The notes under the pieces are model-generated. The model saw only the letters and a program-made list of their open reading frames with translations. It searched no databases and was not told the origin of the DNA. From contig NC_064229.1 of NCBI RefSeq assembly GCF_023101765.2, forward strand, positions 6,114,473-6,178,472: a stretch of DNA of 64,000 nucleotides. Reading direction: 5' to 3'. Source of the DNA: Spodoptera frugiperda. Lineage: Eukaryota; Arthropoda; Insecta; Lepidoptera; Noctuidae. Both the position numbers and the translations under genes were made by a program. Shown one piece after another: positions 24,438 through 35,324 of the stretch; the stretch's first letter is position 1; every line of letters starts with the position of its first letter.

Positions 24438-26438
24438 TTAAATTATGCCATTCTTATCCTAAACTTGTGATATTAGATAAGTATTATTGAAATCGAGCCT
24501 ATAAAACACATGCTGTGAATAATGTACCTAATTAGAGAATAGAAAGATTGAGTAATTACTGTAGCTGGTAGGTACCAACTTAGTTGTGACTGTTTTTGTA
24601 TAATGGTAAAAAATGTAAATGGATAGTTGATATAAATAAATAATGGAATAAAATAAACACAAAACAAGGCTGCACTTGTACAAACAGTGACTTATTTTTT
24701 CTACCACTGCTTGGCAGCCTGAACAAAAACGTTCGTTTCATTTAACCCTGCACCTGCCTTCGCCATTACAATAGGAAACTGCACAAGGATATAAAGTGCA
24801 TATAATATAATACAAGAAATAAAAATATTGTCACTGAAAACGGTAAAGTTCCGGGGTTGTGCACCGAATGAGCTGGTTCAAGGTCGCGGGAAGTGGGTCG
24901 GCGAGCGAGCGGCCCGACCAGCGCGGCCTTACACGTTGGGGCTTCGAAACCAGCGATTATTATGAACGGAGCGACGCAGACAGCCATCACTAATGCATTG
25001 CATAGTCGCGTGCTTCAAAGAATGCTTCGCTCGATACAGTTTCTCTCTTTTTATTTGATTAAACTCCCACTTACATCTAATGGAACTTGCGTAACATGTT
25101 GCATTGACCGTGATAATTAGATTAAAACACAATAGAAGAATTGTTGATGTACGAAAACAGGTCTTCAGTGTGTTTAGGTTTTGAATGTTAATTTCTATTG
25201 AAGTCGTTGGAATTTCTTTACACGCGTGTATAAACGGATATAAGAGGGTTTCCATCAATGATTTACGAAGTTACCGATACTATTTTAGATAAATCGTTAT
25301 TAAACATCATAGATGATCATGAGATGTTCCCACAAGCGATTTGTACATCGTATATATCTGTACTTATTCGCGTTTTGTAAAGCCCTACACTTGTAAACAA
25401 AAAATAATTACGTATTATTAAGTAAATTATTCGATTCCTTTCAATCAGATCGTTCGCGTTGATTCGTCAGTAAAAAAATAAAAAATCTTAAAGATTTGGC
25501 GAGTTCGTAGCGTATATGGAAATTGTCGGTAATTTGGCCATACATACGTGTGCGGGAACTAATTTATATTGTTGCATCAAATTTACTCGCGAAGTTATGG
25601 CTATTTTGCACATATTCGCTGATGATTAAATAAATTGCAGTGACATTAAGTATGAGCAAAATTCTACTGGCCTTATTATCAAATGCGTGAGATTCAAGGC
25701 CTTACATGAAGATATTTAACAATGCTATCGGTAATCTGTTACAGGTAAGGCTTGAGTACTGAGTTATTGTGATTGTATTTAAATTCATATTCAATTATGC
25801 CAAAGTCTGGGGGAGGGAGGGTGTATACTATTTTATATGTAGAATTACTTAGTAGGTATACGTAATATGCACACGTATTGTACATATTTACTGATACTAC
25901 CAGTATTGTACACCCCTTAATGTTAAGTGTGCATTAACATGACTGGGTATAAAGTGAGACTCAACCACCTTATGTTTATTTGAATCAAACCGTGTCTAAT
26001 TTATCTATCTTAACCCCACCCACTATCTAACTAATATCATGCATAACATTACATCAAAACATGATTACATTAAAAAGAAATATTAAAACTGGCTGCCTCG
26101 TTGGCCGAGTGGTTGCAAGTGCGACTGCCGGGCAAGGGGTCTCGGTTTCCCTATACTTATTATACTCTTTTGGGTCTCGGGTTCGATTCCCGGGACGGGC
26201 GAAGTATTGCTGGGCTTTTTTGCGGTTTTTCAAAAAAATTTCAGTAGTAGTAAGGTCACCAAGTATTACATGGGATTTCCAACGTAAATTGTGAAGAGTA
26301 GATGATAGATACAGTGGGATTACGTGCCATAATGTGCACCTCTGCCTACCGCGTCGGGGATAAAAGGCGATGACATAAAAAAATAATAATAAAACAACTA
26401 CTTCTTGACCAATACTTTAATGAATAATTACAATACAC
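24438..26438. other. Intergenic between CP-B and COX5B-like 3' end
   Basis: The 3' flank of CP-B carries AATAAA at 24635-24657. A full SINE-A is at 26091-26380. A G+C-rich patch at 24840-25010 has open frames but no recognisable domain or splice context. No gene is called. Confidence 0.5.
26091..26380 (+). repeat. tRNA-derived SINE (family SINE-A), near full length
   Basis: RNA polymerase III A box TGGCCGAGTGG (26102-26112) and B box GGTTCGATTCC (26180-26190) sit in a Leu/Ser-tRNA-like head. The body contains 'cagtagtagtaaggtcacca' and 'ataatgtgcacctctgcc', and the tail is A-rich. About 33 bp lies between the discriminator-like repeats 'gggtctcgg' in the head, a local duplication. Other copies are at 16062-16180, 20489-20743, 48101-48380, 52829-52949 and 10161-10284. 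Confidence 0.85.
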
Positions 26439-29317
26439 CTACAGAGGTGCTACTGGACAGAGTTCGAACCAGTACCCGCAGCCGCATCGCTTGGGACAGC
26501 CGAGGTGGAGCCACATGAACTCCAGGTGGTTGTCGCATGGGCTGCAGCTGCACGCCACCAGGCGCTTGTCGTTCGAACTTGGGATCAAGTTGGGTCGCTC
26601 TCTGGTACCAGGACCTGTAGTAAAGGCGATAGAAATGGCACATAAATAGGATATTGTTGCGGTTGGCGCGGTGGCTGGGTAACTGGCTGCTGCGAAACGT
26701 GTAGCGGGTTCGATTCCCGCACGAAGCAACTCTTTGTGTGAGCCACAAATTGTTGTTTCGGTTCTGGGTGAACTTGTATGTTTGTAAACGCACCCACGAC
26801 ACAGGTGAAAATCCTAGTGTAGGGCAACGTTTTTTTTTTTAAATCATGATAAACGCAGAAATTATTATAAACTAGCTGTGCCCGCGACTTCGTCCGCGTG
26901 GAATAGTTATTTTAGGCATTATATTTATTTTTGCAAACAACTTTCTCAGCTTCATAAATTATATCTGTTACCCACGGTTAATTTGTGCATTGAAAATTCG
27001 TGATAGCACTGGATTATGATTATAAGGAACAATCCACACTCATTTCTATACTATATGTGTTTCCACTGTTTTCCGGAAACCTGCGCCTATAGGTTGGGTA
27101 ACCGCCACCCCGGTTTGTGTTTCAGAAATAAAATTCCTAGGGTACTTTTTAGATGGCCTCGCTACATACGCGTTATAGCAGTGGTAAGTCCCCTCTTTGA
27201 AGAGTGGCTTGAGAGGCGTCACGGCGTCCTCACCTACCGCCTGACGCAGGTACTTACCGAACACGGAAGTTTTTCGGTTGGTACCTGTTTCGAATTCGGC
27301 GGGAGGAAACACCCGGGCGTTTCGTCTGGGTGTCGTCATTGCGAGGACCGCCCGGAAGATATGGTGGAGCATACAGTGGCGGTGTGCATTGCATGTGCTG
27401 AGCATCGCCATGTCCTTAGGGATGTGAATGGCGACCTCTCACGTCCGGCTCTAGTTCAGGCCAAGGAGCGAGGGGGAAAGGGACGCCGTCTCCCCTTCTG
27501 CGAAGCAGTCATCCTAGCTAAGGAGGAGGCGGAGCGCGTGAGAGAACGATCCTCTTCACGCCCCAGCCGCCGCAGAAGACATTCCGGGCGTCGAGGATCG
27601 CGTGACGATCCCCGGCCACCGTAAGTGCGGGTCTGCGGACGGCGAGTAAGAGTAGCTCGTCGCCCGATCAAAACCAGACCCGTGCGTACCGTGCGTCGCG
27701 TTCTGTGGTCAATGATTAAAAAATGATTTACTTCGTTAGTAAGACTATAATTTTTTTGAGTATAGTTACACCAGGCTCCGCGTCGTTCGCAAACAATGCC
27801 TCTCCTCCTGGCAGCGTCGTGTTTCGCACATCATGCGGCGCGGGTGAATTTTATATTGGAGTTATTTTAAAATTGTAATATCTTCTAAGATGTTTATTGA
27901 AGTTTAGTGATGTCAAAGACAATTTTGTTCACAATTAAATACTCTTAATGAACAACACATTTATTTCGATAAAGATTAATATTTTTTCGTTAATACAACT
28001 CTTAACAAATAATGCATTAATTTCGACCCAGTTTGATTACCATAAAAACGATTCTAGTAAGTTAATCCTAAAAGATAGACATATACTGTCGCGGACTTTT
28101 TTTAGATCATTTTAAGAGGAATAATTCTTTCATACATATAATTTTCGTATCTTGAACCATTTTCGCAGCGCACGCAACGGAAGCCCTCAAGAATTAATAA
28201 TTTCCCCCGTTTTGTCCACATTTTCCTTTATTTCTTCGCTCCTTATAGTTATAGCGTGATGTTTTATAGCCTATAACCTTCCTCGATAAATGGACTATCC
28301 AACACAAAAAGAATTATTCAAATCGGACCAGTAGTTCCGGAGATTAGCGCGTTCAAACAAACAAACAAACAAACAAACAATCAAACAATCAAACAAACTC
28401 TTCAGCTTTATAATATTAGTATAGATTATTTTTTTCATACCTTTTTACTATTTATTTACTTTTTTTCGATGAATTAAAACAATAACATGAACCGAAGTCG
28501 TGTAACGATCGACATAGAATTATCTATACTCCGTTAGAGCATTTTCTTTGTACTAAATGTTTTATTATATTGATATTATTTTTTTCATACCTTTTTACTA
28601 TTTATTTACTTTTTTTCGATGAATTAAAACAATAACATGAACCGAAGTCGTGTAACGATCGACATACATAGAATTATTTATAAATAATTTATTTCTTATT
28701 TTTTGATTTTTGAAATAAAAATATATCTATGTCCTTTCTAAGGTTCTAAACTATATCTGTACCAAATTTCAACCAAATCCGTCAAATAGTTGCGGAGATT
28801 AATGGTATAAGCATAGAATGTTCGACGTGATTCTTTAATTTGACATAACTTTTTTATTTATGAACCGATTGACATGAAACAAACACTAAATGTAAATTTA
28901 AGCATCCCACAATATATTCGTGAAAACCGCATCCAACTCGGATCAGCCGTTTCTGAGATTAGCGCGCACAGACGAACAGACAAACAGACAAACAGACAAA
29001 CAGACAAACAGACAAACAGACAAAAAAAAAGTTAATTACATTTTTGGGTTCGACATCGACATAACAATAACCCCTGCTATTTTTTTTATTTTTATTTTCA
29101 ATGTACAGACAGCACTTTTCTACGATTTTATTATATGTATAGATAAAGGTATACAACCTTTTTTGATAGACATGATGCGGAAGGGGTCACAGTCACCCGC
29201 TAAGTGTGCGAGTAGCTCTCTCTTCTCCAGACCAGTGACGAGGTCCAGAGGGTCGTGCATGCTGTACAGCCGGGACCCGGGGACTCGGAGACAACGCATC
29301 GGTCGCATCCACCACAT
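26439..29317 (-). CDS. COX5B: COX5B-like mitochondrial protein (cytochrome c oxidase Vb paralogue)
   Basis: Exon 1 is 29317-29158 and exon 2 is 26614-26439, joined in phase 1 across a 2.54-kb intron (weak donor GTTGTA, acceptor CTACAG), giving 111 aa. Residues 1-19 (MWWMRPMRCLRVPGSRLYS) look like a mitochondrial presequence: basic, with no acids. The mature part has DPLDLVTGLEKRELL, then GTRERPNLIPS, then the COX5B zinc site: C75-x-C77 and C97-x-C99 flanking EFMWLH. COX5B is a nuclear-encoded matrix-side subunit of complex IV that binds zinc. The copy is unusual: it has extra Cys at 80, 93 and 105, ACSCSPC where the family (from memory) has GC-C-E/D, and a CPVAPL end. This suggests a fast-evolving, possibly testis-type paralogue rather than the housekeeping gene (inference). 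The intron is full of repeats. An eight-codon upstream ORF starts at 29348. A variant ATTAAA signal is at 26421-26416. Confidence 0.85.
26656..26840 (+). repeat. tRNA-derived SINE (family SINE-B)
   Basis: The head has 'ggcgcggtggctgggtaact' and B box GGTTCGATTCC (26707-26717). The body contains 'gagccacaaattgttgtttc' and the copy ends in a T-run. A second copy is at 62371-62540 and a head fragment at 21172-21231. It ends about 40 bp from the COX5B-like exon 2 acceptor. Confidence 0.8.
26872..28424 (+). repeat. Composite of a lepidopteran short repeat interrupted by other insertions
   Basis: The start 'ctagctgtgcccgcgacttc' is a hallmark repeat head in Lepidoptera. The matching tail is at about 28150-28424: 'gttccggagattagcgcg', a (CAAA)n tract and 'ataatattagtatagat'. 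An R1-like LINE relic lies between them. A reverse copy with the same body and tail is at 51697-51880. Whether head and tail belong to one insertion is inferred. Confidence 0.5.
27180..27715 (+). mobile_element. 3' end of an R1/jockey-type LINE reverse transcriptase
   Basis: The open frame to 27624 encodes EEWLERRHGVLTYRLTQVLT, then a zinc-knuckle-like C-x2-C...H..C (CRHCEDRPEDMVEHTVAVC), then an Arg-rich terminus. This matches the C-terminal end of ORF2 in lepidopteran non-LTR retrotransposons. The upstream polymerase is absent, as expected of a 5'-truncated insertion. It lies inside the COX5B-like intron, antisense to that gene. Confidence 0.8.
28425..28666 (+). repeat. 92-bp exact direct repeat, 150-bp offset
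   Basis: 28425-28516 and 28575-28666 are identical, beginning ATTATTTTTTTCATACC and ending AACGATCGACATA. The intervening 58 bp is unique. It lies in the COX5B-like intron. Confidence 0.85.
28974..29024 (+). repeat. (CAGACAAA)n microsatellite
   Basis: About six tandem units follow 'gagattagcgcgcaca', which is the same context as the (CAAA)n tail at 28350-28395. This suggests the end of another copy of that interspersed repeat. Confidence 0.8.
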
Positions 29318-29545
29318 TTTGAATCTACTGGAATTGTGTTAAAGTCATATTTGGGAACGTTTCTGGGTGTTACAAGTGTCCATGGGCGACGCTCATCACT
29401 TACAATACCATCGGCTGATGCGTACCCTGTTTGTCTTATATCCTATAAAAATCTACAGTATTCATTCACTTATTCTGTTCTATTCTTTATTCTGTTTGTA
29501 ACAAAATAAATTTATAAAAATACATTATATTCGTTTATGATATAC

Positions 29546-29663
29546 TGCCGTATTCAGAGACATTTAATGATTACTTAAATTATTCCTTAGTAAAGATTTT
29601 GTTCCGAAAACAATCACTAAGAACCGGGTTAAGTAATCATTACATGATTCTGAGAATGGCGGA
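29546..29663. mobile_element. Short fold-back MITE-like element
   Basis: The left half contains 'gccgtattcagagacattta' and AATGATTACTTAA. The right half ends 'gattctgagaatggcgga', and its reverse complement also contains AATGATTACTTAA with an outer ...CCATTCTCAGA. It is almost wholly an imperfect hairpin centred near 29604. Confidence 0.6.
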
Positions 29664-30688
29664 TAGTGTTAGGTATTTCCTAAACGTTGTAGCCTTCTCG
29701 TAGCACATAGTCTACGAAAATCATCCCCTTTTTGCTACGAAATTATATATCAACTCGTACTGTTTGTGTGGATTAGAGGAGGAAGGATCAAGACTATGAA
29801 ACCCAAAGCAAGTAGTATTTATGGGTAATCGAAACGACTATACTTACAAATTAATTGCTTTTGACCTCACCTACGAAATTTACTTACAAATCACCGAAAA
29901 CACTGTCTCGTCTTTTAGATACGCAAATTGTTTCACTTGTATATTTATTTTGATAGTAATGATTATGACAGCGTCAAATATTTAATTCCAATTCTAAATT
30001 CATTGTGTTTTCGTTTTGTAGTTTATAGTTATTTTAAAAATATTGTTTAGGTAGTTGTTTTAAAAATATTTAAATAGTTCGTAGCAAGGAAAACGAATAC
30101 ATTTCAATGGTAATCTTTGGCGCAATAAGGTGTAAGGCAAGATAACTTAAAGCTGCGATATCTAAGTTACAGGTATGTTTTACTTCAACTACAAAGTACA
30201 AGTGGAAATCAAATTGTATTTTAAATACAATACCTTTTTTATGTAAAGCAGGATTGGAGCTAAATTATTAGTTACCAACTTTGTACTTATGCTACAAATT
30301 ACAAAAGTTAAAAATCCTATTAATGCTCAGTGTGGTCGGCACCCCCTTTTATAGAATAGTGATACATTAGCTTTCAGTACCCTAAATGTAATACCATGTG
30401 TGTGTGTTCTACATTTTGTTCAAGCTTAAAATAATTTACATTGACAAACATGCGTCGTCGCAAGGACGCTCCGCCTAAAAAGTCGACGAGTATTACAATG
30501 CAAGTGATCTTTATACTTGAGATCAATCATAGCCCACTTGCTCTTATTAACATATTATACGCACAAATACGGTAGACACCCAACTTCTTAAATGTATAAT
30601 TGAATTATGAAACACTGCAAAGCGACCGGTTCATATGAACTCGCGCCGGCGTAATAGTGTAATGCAATTCTGAGGCAGCTGGGCCGCA
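29664..30688. other. Intergenic upstream of CP-C
   Basis: AT-rich sequence without a coding exon. The last ~80 bp before 30689 is the presumed CP-C proximal promoter, moderately G+C-rich. Confidence 0.5.
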
Positions 30689-30695
30689 TATAAAA
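30689..30695 (+). promoter_or_regulatory. TATA box of CP-C
   Basis: TATAAAA lies 79 bp upstream of the CP-C ATG. Confidence 0.8.
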
Positions 30696-30767
30696 AGTCG
30701 AAGAGATACTGTTACAGCACATTCAACTTGAGGTCCTCTCATAGTTAAGTCATACACACAAATCAAA

Positions 30768-31410
30768 ATGGCATTCAAGGTACGGATTGATAATCTTCAT
30801 CAAAGTGAAGGAGTCACAATTCAGCAGTATTTTCTACTTGTATTATATTATTTCAACCTAAATATTTTTCTGTTATTTTCAGCTGGTAGTCCTGGTCTGC
30901 GCTTTCGCCGCCGCCAACGCGGGTTACATTGCCCAGCCCGCCCCTGTCGCCTACGCGGCCGCTCCGGCAGCGCATGTAGTGCACGCCGCCCCCGTGGCAT
31001 ATGCCGCCGCACCTGTGGCTAAAGTGGTCGAGGACTACAACGCGCACCCCCAGTACAGCTTCGCTTACGACGTGCAGGACGGTCTCACCGGTGACTCCAA
31101 GAGCCAGCACGAGAGCCGCGACGGAGATGTCGTACAGGGCTCCTACTCCGTGGTAGACCCTGACGGTACCAAGCGCACCGTGGACTACACTGCTGACCCC
31201 CACAACGGATTCAACGCTGTCGTGCGCAAGGAAGCCCTCGGACACGTCGCTAAAGTCGTCGCCCCCGTTGTCGCCAAGGTAGCTGCCCCAGTCGCCTACC
31301 ACGCTGCCCCCGTGGTCGCTAAAGTCGCCGCCCCCGTGGCCTACCAAGCCGCCCCTGTGGCCTACCACGCCGCTCCCGTCGCCTACTCTGCCCCTGTCTA
31401 CCACCACTGA
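30768..31410 (+). CDS. CP-C: RR-2 cuticular protein, AAPV-rich
   Basis: Exon 1 is 30768-30779 (MAFK) and exon 2 is 30883-31410, giving 179 aa. Signal peptide is about 1-17 (MAFKLVVLVCAFAAANA). An AAPVAY-type linker leads to RR-2 at about 56-120 (NAHPQYSFAYDVQDGLTG, GSYSVVDPDGTKRTVDY, ADPHNGFNAVVRKE). The tail alternates VAKV and VAYHAAP units and ends in VYHH. From the RR-2 core into the tail the DNA is nearly identical to CP-D, CP-E and CP-F, although the introns and UTRs differ. AATAAA is at 31484-31489. The only intron is 103 bp. Confidence 0.94.
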
Positions 31411-32780
31411 ATGCCATACCTAGTCATACCCCGAACTGAGCATTAAGATTTATTTATTTCATTAGACATTATGATTATGAGCAAATAAAATATTTCTAAG
31501 AAATTTACTAATTATTTTTATTTACCTTATTACCGAGGCTTCCCTCTTAATTGGTAAGTTTACCATATCACCATGCTAGATACTTTAGGCTACTTGGAAA
31601 CCACAGCAGTTAGTTCACCAAAATTTTAAAGGAACATAATTATCATTTCTCTCTTTTTACTTCTATACCTGTATAGAAGTGGAGTGTAGTCATTAATAGA
31701 GCTTGAATATTACTTGTTAATAAGATAGTGAGAATAACAAGAAGTAGGGGAGATGGCGAGATGGTGGCCAAATGTCGAACCACCGTATATAAAAAAGTAC
31801 TGTATTCATAAAATTTATAAAATAAACACAAACATACTCGTAATTTGAAGCCATGATATGGTTAATTTTATTAATACAGAATCTCATTTCGGTTATAGAC
31901 AACCCAACGGCTGTAAAAAAATATCTTAATTTAAAATTATAAAGTGAAATACCTAAACTTCTAGTAAACACTGACGCTTAAAATATGAAAAATGACAATC
32001 CTTCAAAGGATAGGAACTTGAACTCTTTTTTTAACGCTTAAATAATTATGGAATTAAGCACTTAATTCTTAGCAGCCACATCTGCACATATTTTAAAAGG
32101 ATTCTCATCCTGTGCGTATCGTTACTCATTTGGATTCTCACAATATATCTCCTTCTTTAATTATTCCTTCATTATGACAACAAAATTCATAATATCTTCG
32201 TAAAATCTGTCCAAACGTCTTTCCTCCTTAGGTCGTTTTCAATTTCACACTTTGGTAAATTTAGAACTAATTTATTTTTTCCTAGTGTTTAATATTGGTG
32301 TTTATTATTTGTTCTAAATTAAACTTTTTTACTAATACACTTTTTTGTTAATTAAACTTCATTCTAATCTCTGTTTATAACTTTTTATACAACCACTTCA
32401 ATATTCCACGTTAAGTTAATTTTTACCATATTTTCTTGTATGTTACACACTGATCTTACTATTTTATATCCATATTTAGTGTTATCTAGGGACTTTGAAG
32501 TCATAGAATTCATCATTACGAGATGTGTGATCGCGATTGACGAAATAGAAGAAGAAGAAGACTTCGTATTATAAAATTCTTATAAAAGTGGTGAATCATT
32601 CGAAATCATAGATTTGAACTTTTAGATTGAACTTAAATTATAGACAGACTTTTGCTTTTGGAAAGAAATCGCTTATTTTAGGAAAATCATAATGATACAA
32701 ATATTTCAATAATTTAAATTCTTATTTATTTTCAGTTCATCATATCGGTAATTGTACTAATAACAACCTGCCGTTACCAC

Positions 32781-33524
32781 TTAGTGGTGGTAGGCTGAGT
32801 AGGCAACGGGGGCGGAGTGGTAGACGGGGGCAGCTTGGTAGGCCACAGGAGCGGCGTGGTAGGCCACAGGGGCGGCTTGGTAGGCCACAGGGGCGGCGAC
32901 TTTAGCGACAACGGGGGCAGCGTGGTAGGCGACTGGGGCAGCTACCTTGGCGACAACGGGGGCGACGACTTTAGCGACGTGTCCGAGGGCTTCCTTGCGC
33001 ACGACAGCGTTGAATCCGTTGTGGGGGTCAGCAGTGTAGTCCACGGTGCGCTTGGTACCGTCAGGGTCTACCACGGAGTAGGAGCCCTGTACGACATCTC
33101 CGTCGCGGGTCTCGTGCTGGCTCTTGGAGTCACCGGTGAGACCGTCCTGCACGTCGTAAGCGAAGTTGTACTGAGGGTGCGCGTCGTACTCCTCGACGGC
33201 GACCTTGGCGACGGGGGCGACCACTTTAGCGACAGGGGCAGCATACGCCAAGGGGGCAGCGTACGCTTGGTGGGCGACGTAGGCGGGGGCGGCGGAGTAC
33301 GCCACGGGGGCGGCCGGGTATACTCCGGCGCTGGCGGCAGCCACCAAACAGGCGAATACTACAAACTGAAAAAATAATATTAATTATTAACAATCGTTGT
33401 GGTGAAAGCTGTAGTATTGAATTAAGGCTTTTTTATAACTTTTTTATAAAGGTGGTAAATTAATATTTATTCGTATAAACTTTAATGGATTTAAATTGTT
33501 CTTGGTATATACCTTGAATGCCAT
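32781..33524 (-). CDS. CP-D: RR-2 cuticular protein, inverted twin of CP-E
   Basis: Exon 1 is 33524-33513 (MAFK) and exon 2 is 33365-32781, giving 198 aa. The signal peptide is MAFKFVVFACLVAAASA. The pre-domain linker has AYVAHQAYAAPLAY and two VAKV units. RR-2 spans about 64-128 (EYDAHPQYNFAYDVQDGL). The tail is AAPVAYQ/H repeats ending in SAYHH. It differs from CP-E at one residue only, Thr90 here and Ser90 there. AATAAA on the minus strand corresponds to plus 32725-32730. It is transcribed away from CP-E. Confidence 0.94.
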
Positions 33525-33552
33525 TGTAGGAGATGTGTACCGATTGAGTTCT

Positions 33553-33583
33553 ACTGAACGTATGATATAAGTTTAGATTTATA
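33553..33583 (-). promoter_or_regulatory. CP-D core promoter (TATA plus TCAGT initiator)
   Basis: On the minus strand TATAAAT (33583-33577) is followed 28 bp on by the arthropod initiator TCAGT (33557-33553). It is the same as in CP-E. Confidence 0.85.
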
Positions 33584-33740
33584 CGCGTTATTATATACGG
33601 GTGGAGTAGCCCCGCGGCGAAAGCTGGGTAAGTAGTATTAAGCTTGTACACGAGCACTACAAGGCTACTTAGATGAGAGCAAGGTGCACGGAACACTAAT
33701 GTCTTATTTGGTGCTTTTAATCTGCTTTGCTTGAGAGTTA

Positions 33741-35114
33741 AGTGTAATTAAGGCATTTAAGTCAGTTAATATAGATATAAGTTCTAAACAAAATTATTCA
33801 TTAAAACCTAATATTTATGTAAGATGTTTACAATGTTGTGAACATTAAGTTAATATATTATTTTGATAAAGCTAATAGCACCGACATCTAATCTATCAGT
33901 TAGTACTGTATCGTAATTTTATGCTTTTTAGTTTTCAATTTTTAGATTTTTGAAGTCGGTTTTTATAAACGCAGTTTTTTATTTTTATCTTTTTAGTCTA
34001 AGACTACTTAGAGACGTTTTGCCACTTATAATCCACATAGGTGCAAAGTTCTAATTAATACAAATTAATCAAGCCCAAATATTGGTGTAAAGCCCAAATA
34101 TAGGTGTAAAGTTTTTGTTTTGAGTTTTTATGTTTTATTTAATTTTATTATTGTTTTATAATGTGGAGTTAACTATGTCAGTATTATTTTATTTGATTGG
34201 GTTAAAATGCTACGCTTAATACGCTATGTCCTGTAGTTATACAGACTTAGTTGTGTGTGTTATTTGATTTGTTAAAATTGTTTAATGAGCGCTTCTCGCC
34301 ATCAAACGTTACAGTTTGGCGAGTCTAGATTTAAGGCCACAATTTATGTAAAAACTTTGAATAAAATTATAAAAAAAAATAAAAGTATATAAGAAAGTTA
34401 CTGTTAAGGAGTTCCCTTAACTGTTATACTTCTTCGTCCTCAGACCCTTAATGTCCTGCTCCTCCTATTTTTATTATTATTTTTTTAAGGGGGAAAATCA
34501 TCCTATGACTTTTCTCGCCCTGGGCGAGGCGAGAGGGAGTGTCAGACTCTTACTGACTAGTCCTGCTCTTCCTAGGTGTAAAGTTTTTATCAATACATAC
34601 AAATTATTCAAGCCCAAATTGACTATTGACTGTATACCGTTGAGGAATTCCTTAACAATTACACTTTTTCATCTTCAGACCAAATCGGTGAACAAATAAA
34701 AAATACAAACCGAATTGAGTACCTCCTCCTTTTTTGAAGTCGGTAAATATCATTTAAACCCACTTGGAGTACAAACTACAAATGTATTAATAATTCATCT
34801 CTATAACATCAGTATAAACAACTGTAAATGTCTTATTTATGAATGGCTCATCATCACAAGTTCACGGTCAAGATTTAGAAACCTCCGCGCGTGAGCGAGT
34901 CACTGTTATGTAATACATAGCGCATCTTCGCCCACGAACTTGTACAACTTTATATCAATGTAAAATGTTTGTTTCATAGCTTGTCATATTGTTTTATAAT
35001 GAATCATACATACGAATATCAATACTGTAGGTACATTTTTATGTTATTAAGTGAAAGAAAGGTAAAATATGTATTTAAAGTAAATGAGTTAAGTGTAAGT
35101 AACGAAATTAAGTC
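33741..35114. other. Spacer between the inverted arms, shared upstream region of CP-D and CP-E
   Basis: It contains a short repeat 'gaagtcggtttttataaacg' at about 33952-33976, also present directly oriented at 37125-37148. It also has a reverse fragment of the 'gtcagtaagagtctgacact' repeat (34484-34576). No coding exon. Confidence 0.6.
34484..34576 (-). repeat. Fragment of the 'gtcagtaagagtctgacact' repeat family
   Basis: On the plus strand it reads 'gagagggagtgtcagactct' and 'tactgac', the reverse complement of the core at 21583-21750. Confidence 0.65.
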
Positions 35115-35265
35115 GCAAGGAAAGCAGATCAAAGCCCCCAATTAAGACATTAATGTTCTGTACACCTTGCTCTCATCTAAGTAGCCTTGTAGTGCTCGTG
35201 TACAAGCTTAATACTACTTACCCAGCTTTCGCCGCGGGGCTACTCCACCCGTATATAATAACGCG

Positions 35266-35296
35266 TATAAATCTAAACTTATATCATACGTTCAGT
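35266..35296 (+). promoter_or_regulatory. CP-E core promoter (TATA plus TCAGT initiator)
   Basis: TATAAAT (35266-35272) and TCAGT (35292-35296), spaced 28 bp. A second TATA-like motif, TATATAAT, lies at 35252. Confidence 0.85.
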
Positions 35297-35324
35297 AGAA
35301 CTCAATCGGTACACATCTCCTACA

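Larger units (their letters stand above)
31533..33740 (-). repeat. Left arm of large inverted duplication (contains CP-D)
   Basis: Its outer end (accgaggcttccctcttaat at 31532 onward) is the reverse complement of the outer end of the right arm near 37000. Homology runs through the 3' flank, gene and promoter to about 33740. The two arms differ by small indels in the 3' flank but are nearly identical in the coding exons and core promoter. Confidence 0.85.

Noticed and set aside
24766..25258. Several open frames on both strands near a G+C-rich patch
   Set aside because: No recognisable family, no splice context and overlapping frames of equal quality; likely chance.
26091..26190. Functional tRNA gene
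   Set aside because: The A and B boxes belong to a SINE head with insertions, followed by a SINE body and A-rich tail found in several copies.
28345..29024. CRISPR-like regular spacing of CAAA/CAGACAAA units
   Set aside because: Simple tandem repeats without unique spacers, at the tails of interspersed repeats in a eukaryotic genome.
28920..29342. 140-codon plus-strand open frame
   Set aside because: Its first half translates a (CAGACAAA)n microsatellite and the second half is antisense to COX5B-like exon 1.
32817..33377. Long antisense open frames (about 140-210 codons) opposite CP-C, D, E, F, H and J
   Set aside because: They arise from the codon bias (GCC, GTC, CCC) of the AAPV-rich genes: antisense reads as Gly/Val/Asp-rich low-complexity frames without start context. 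All are mirrored in every paralogue.
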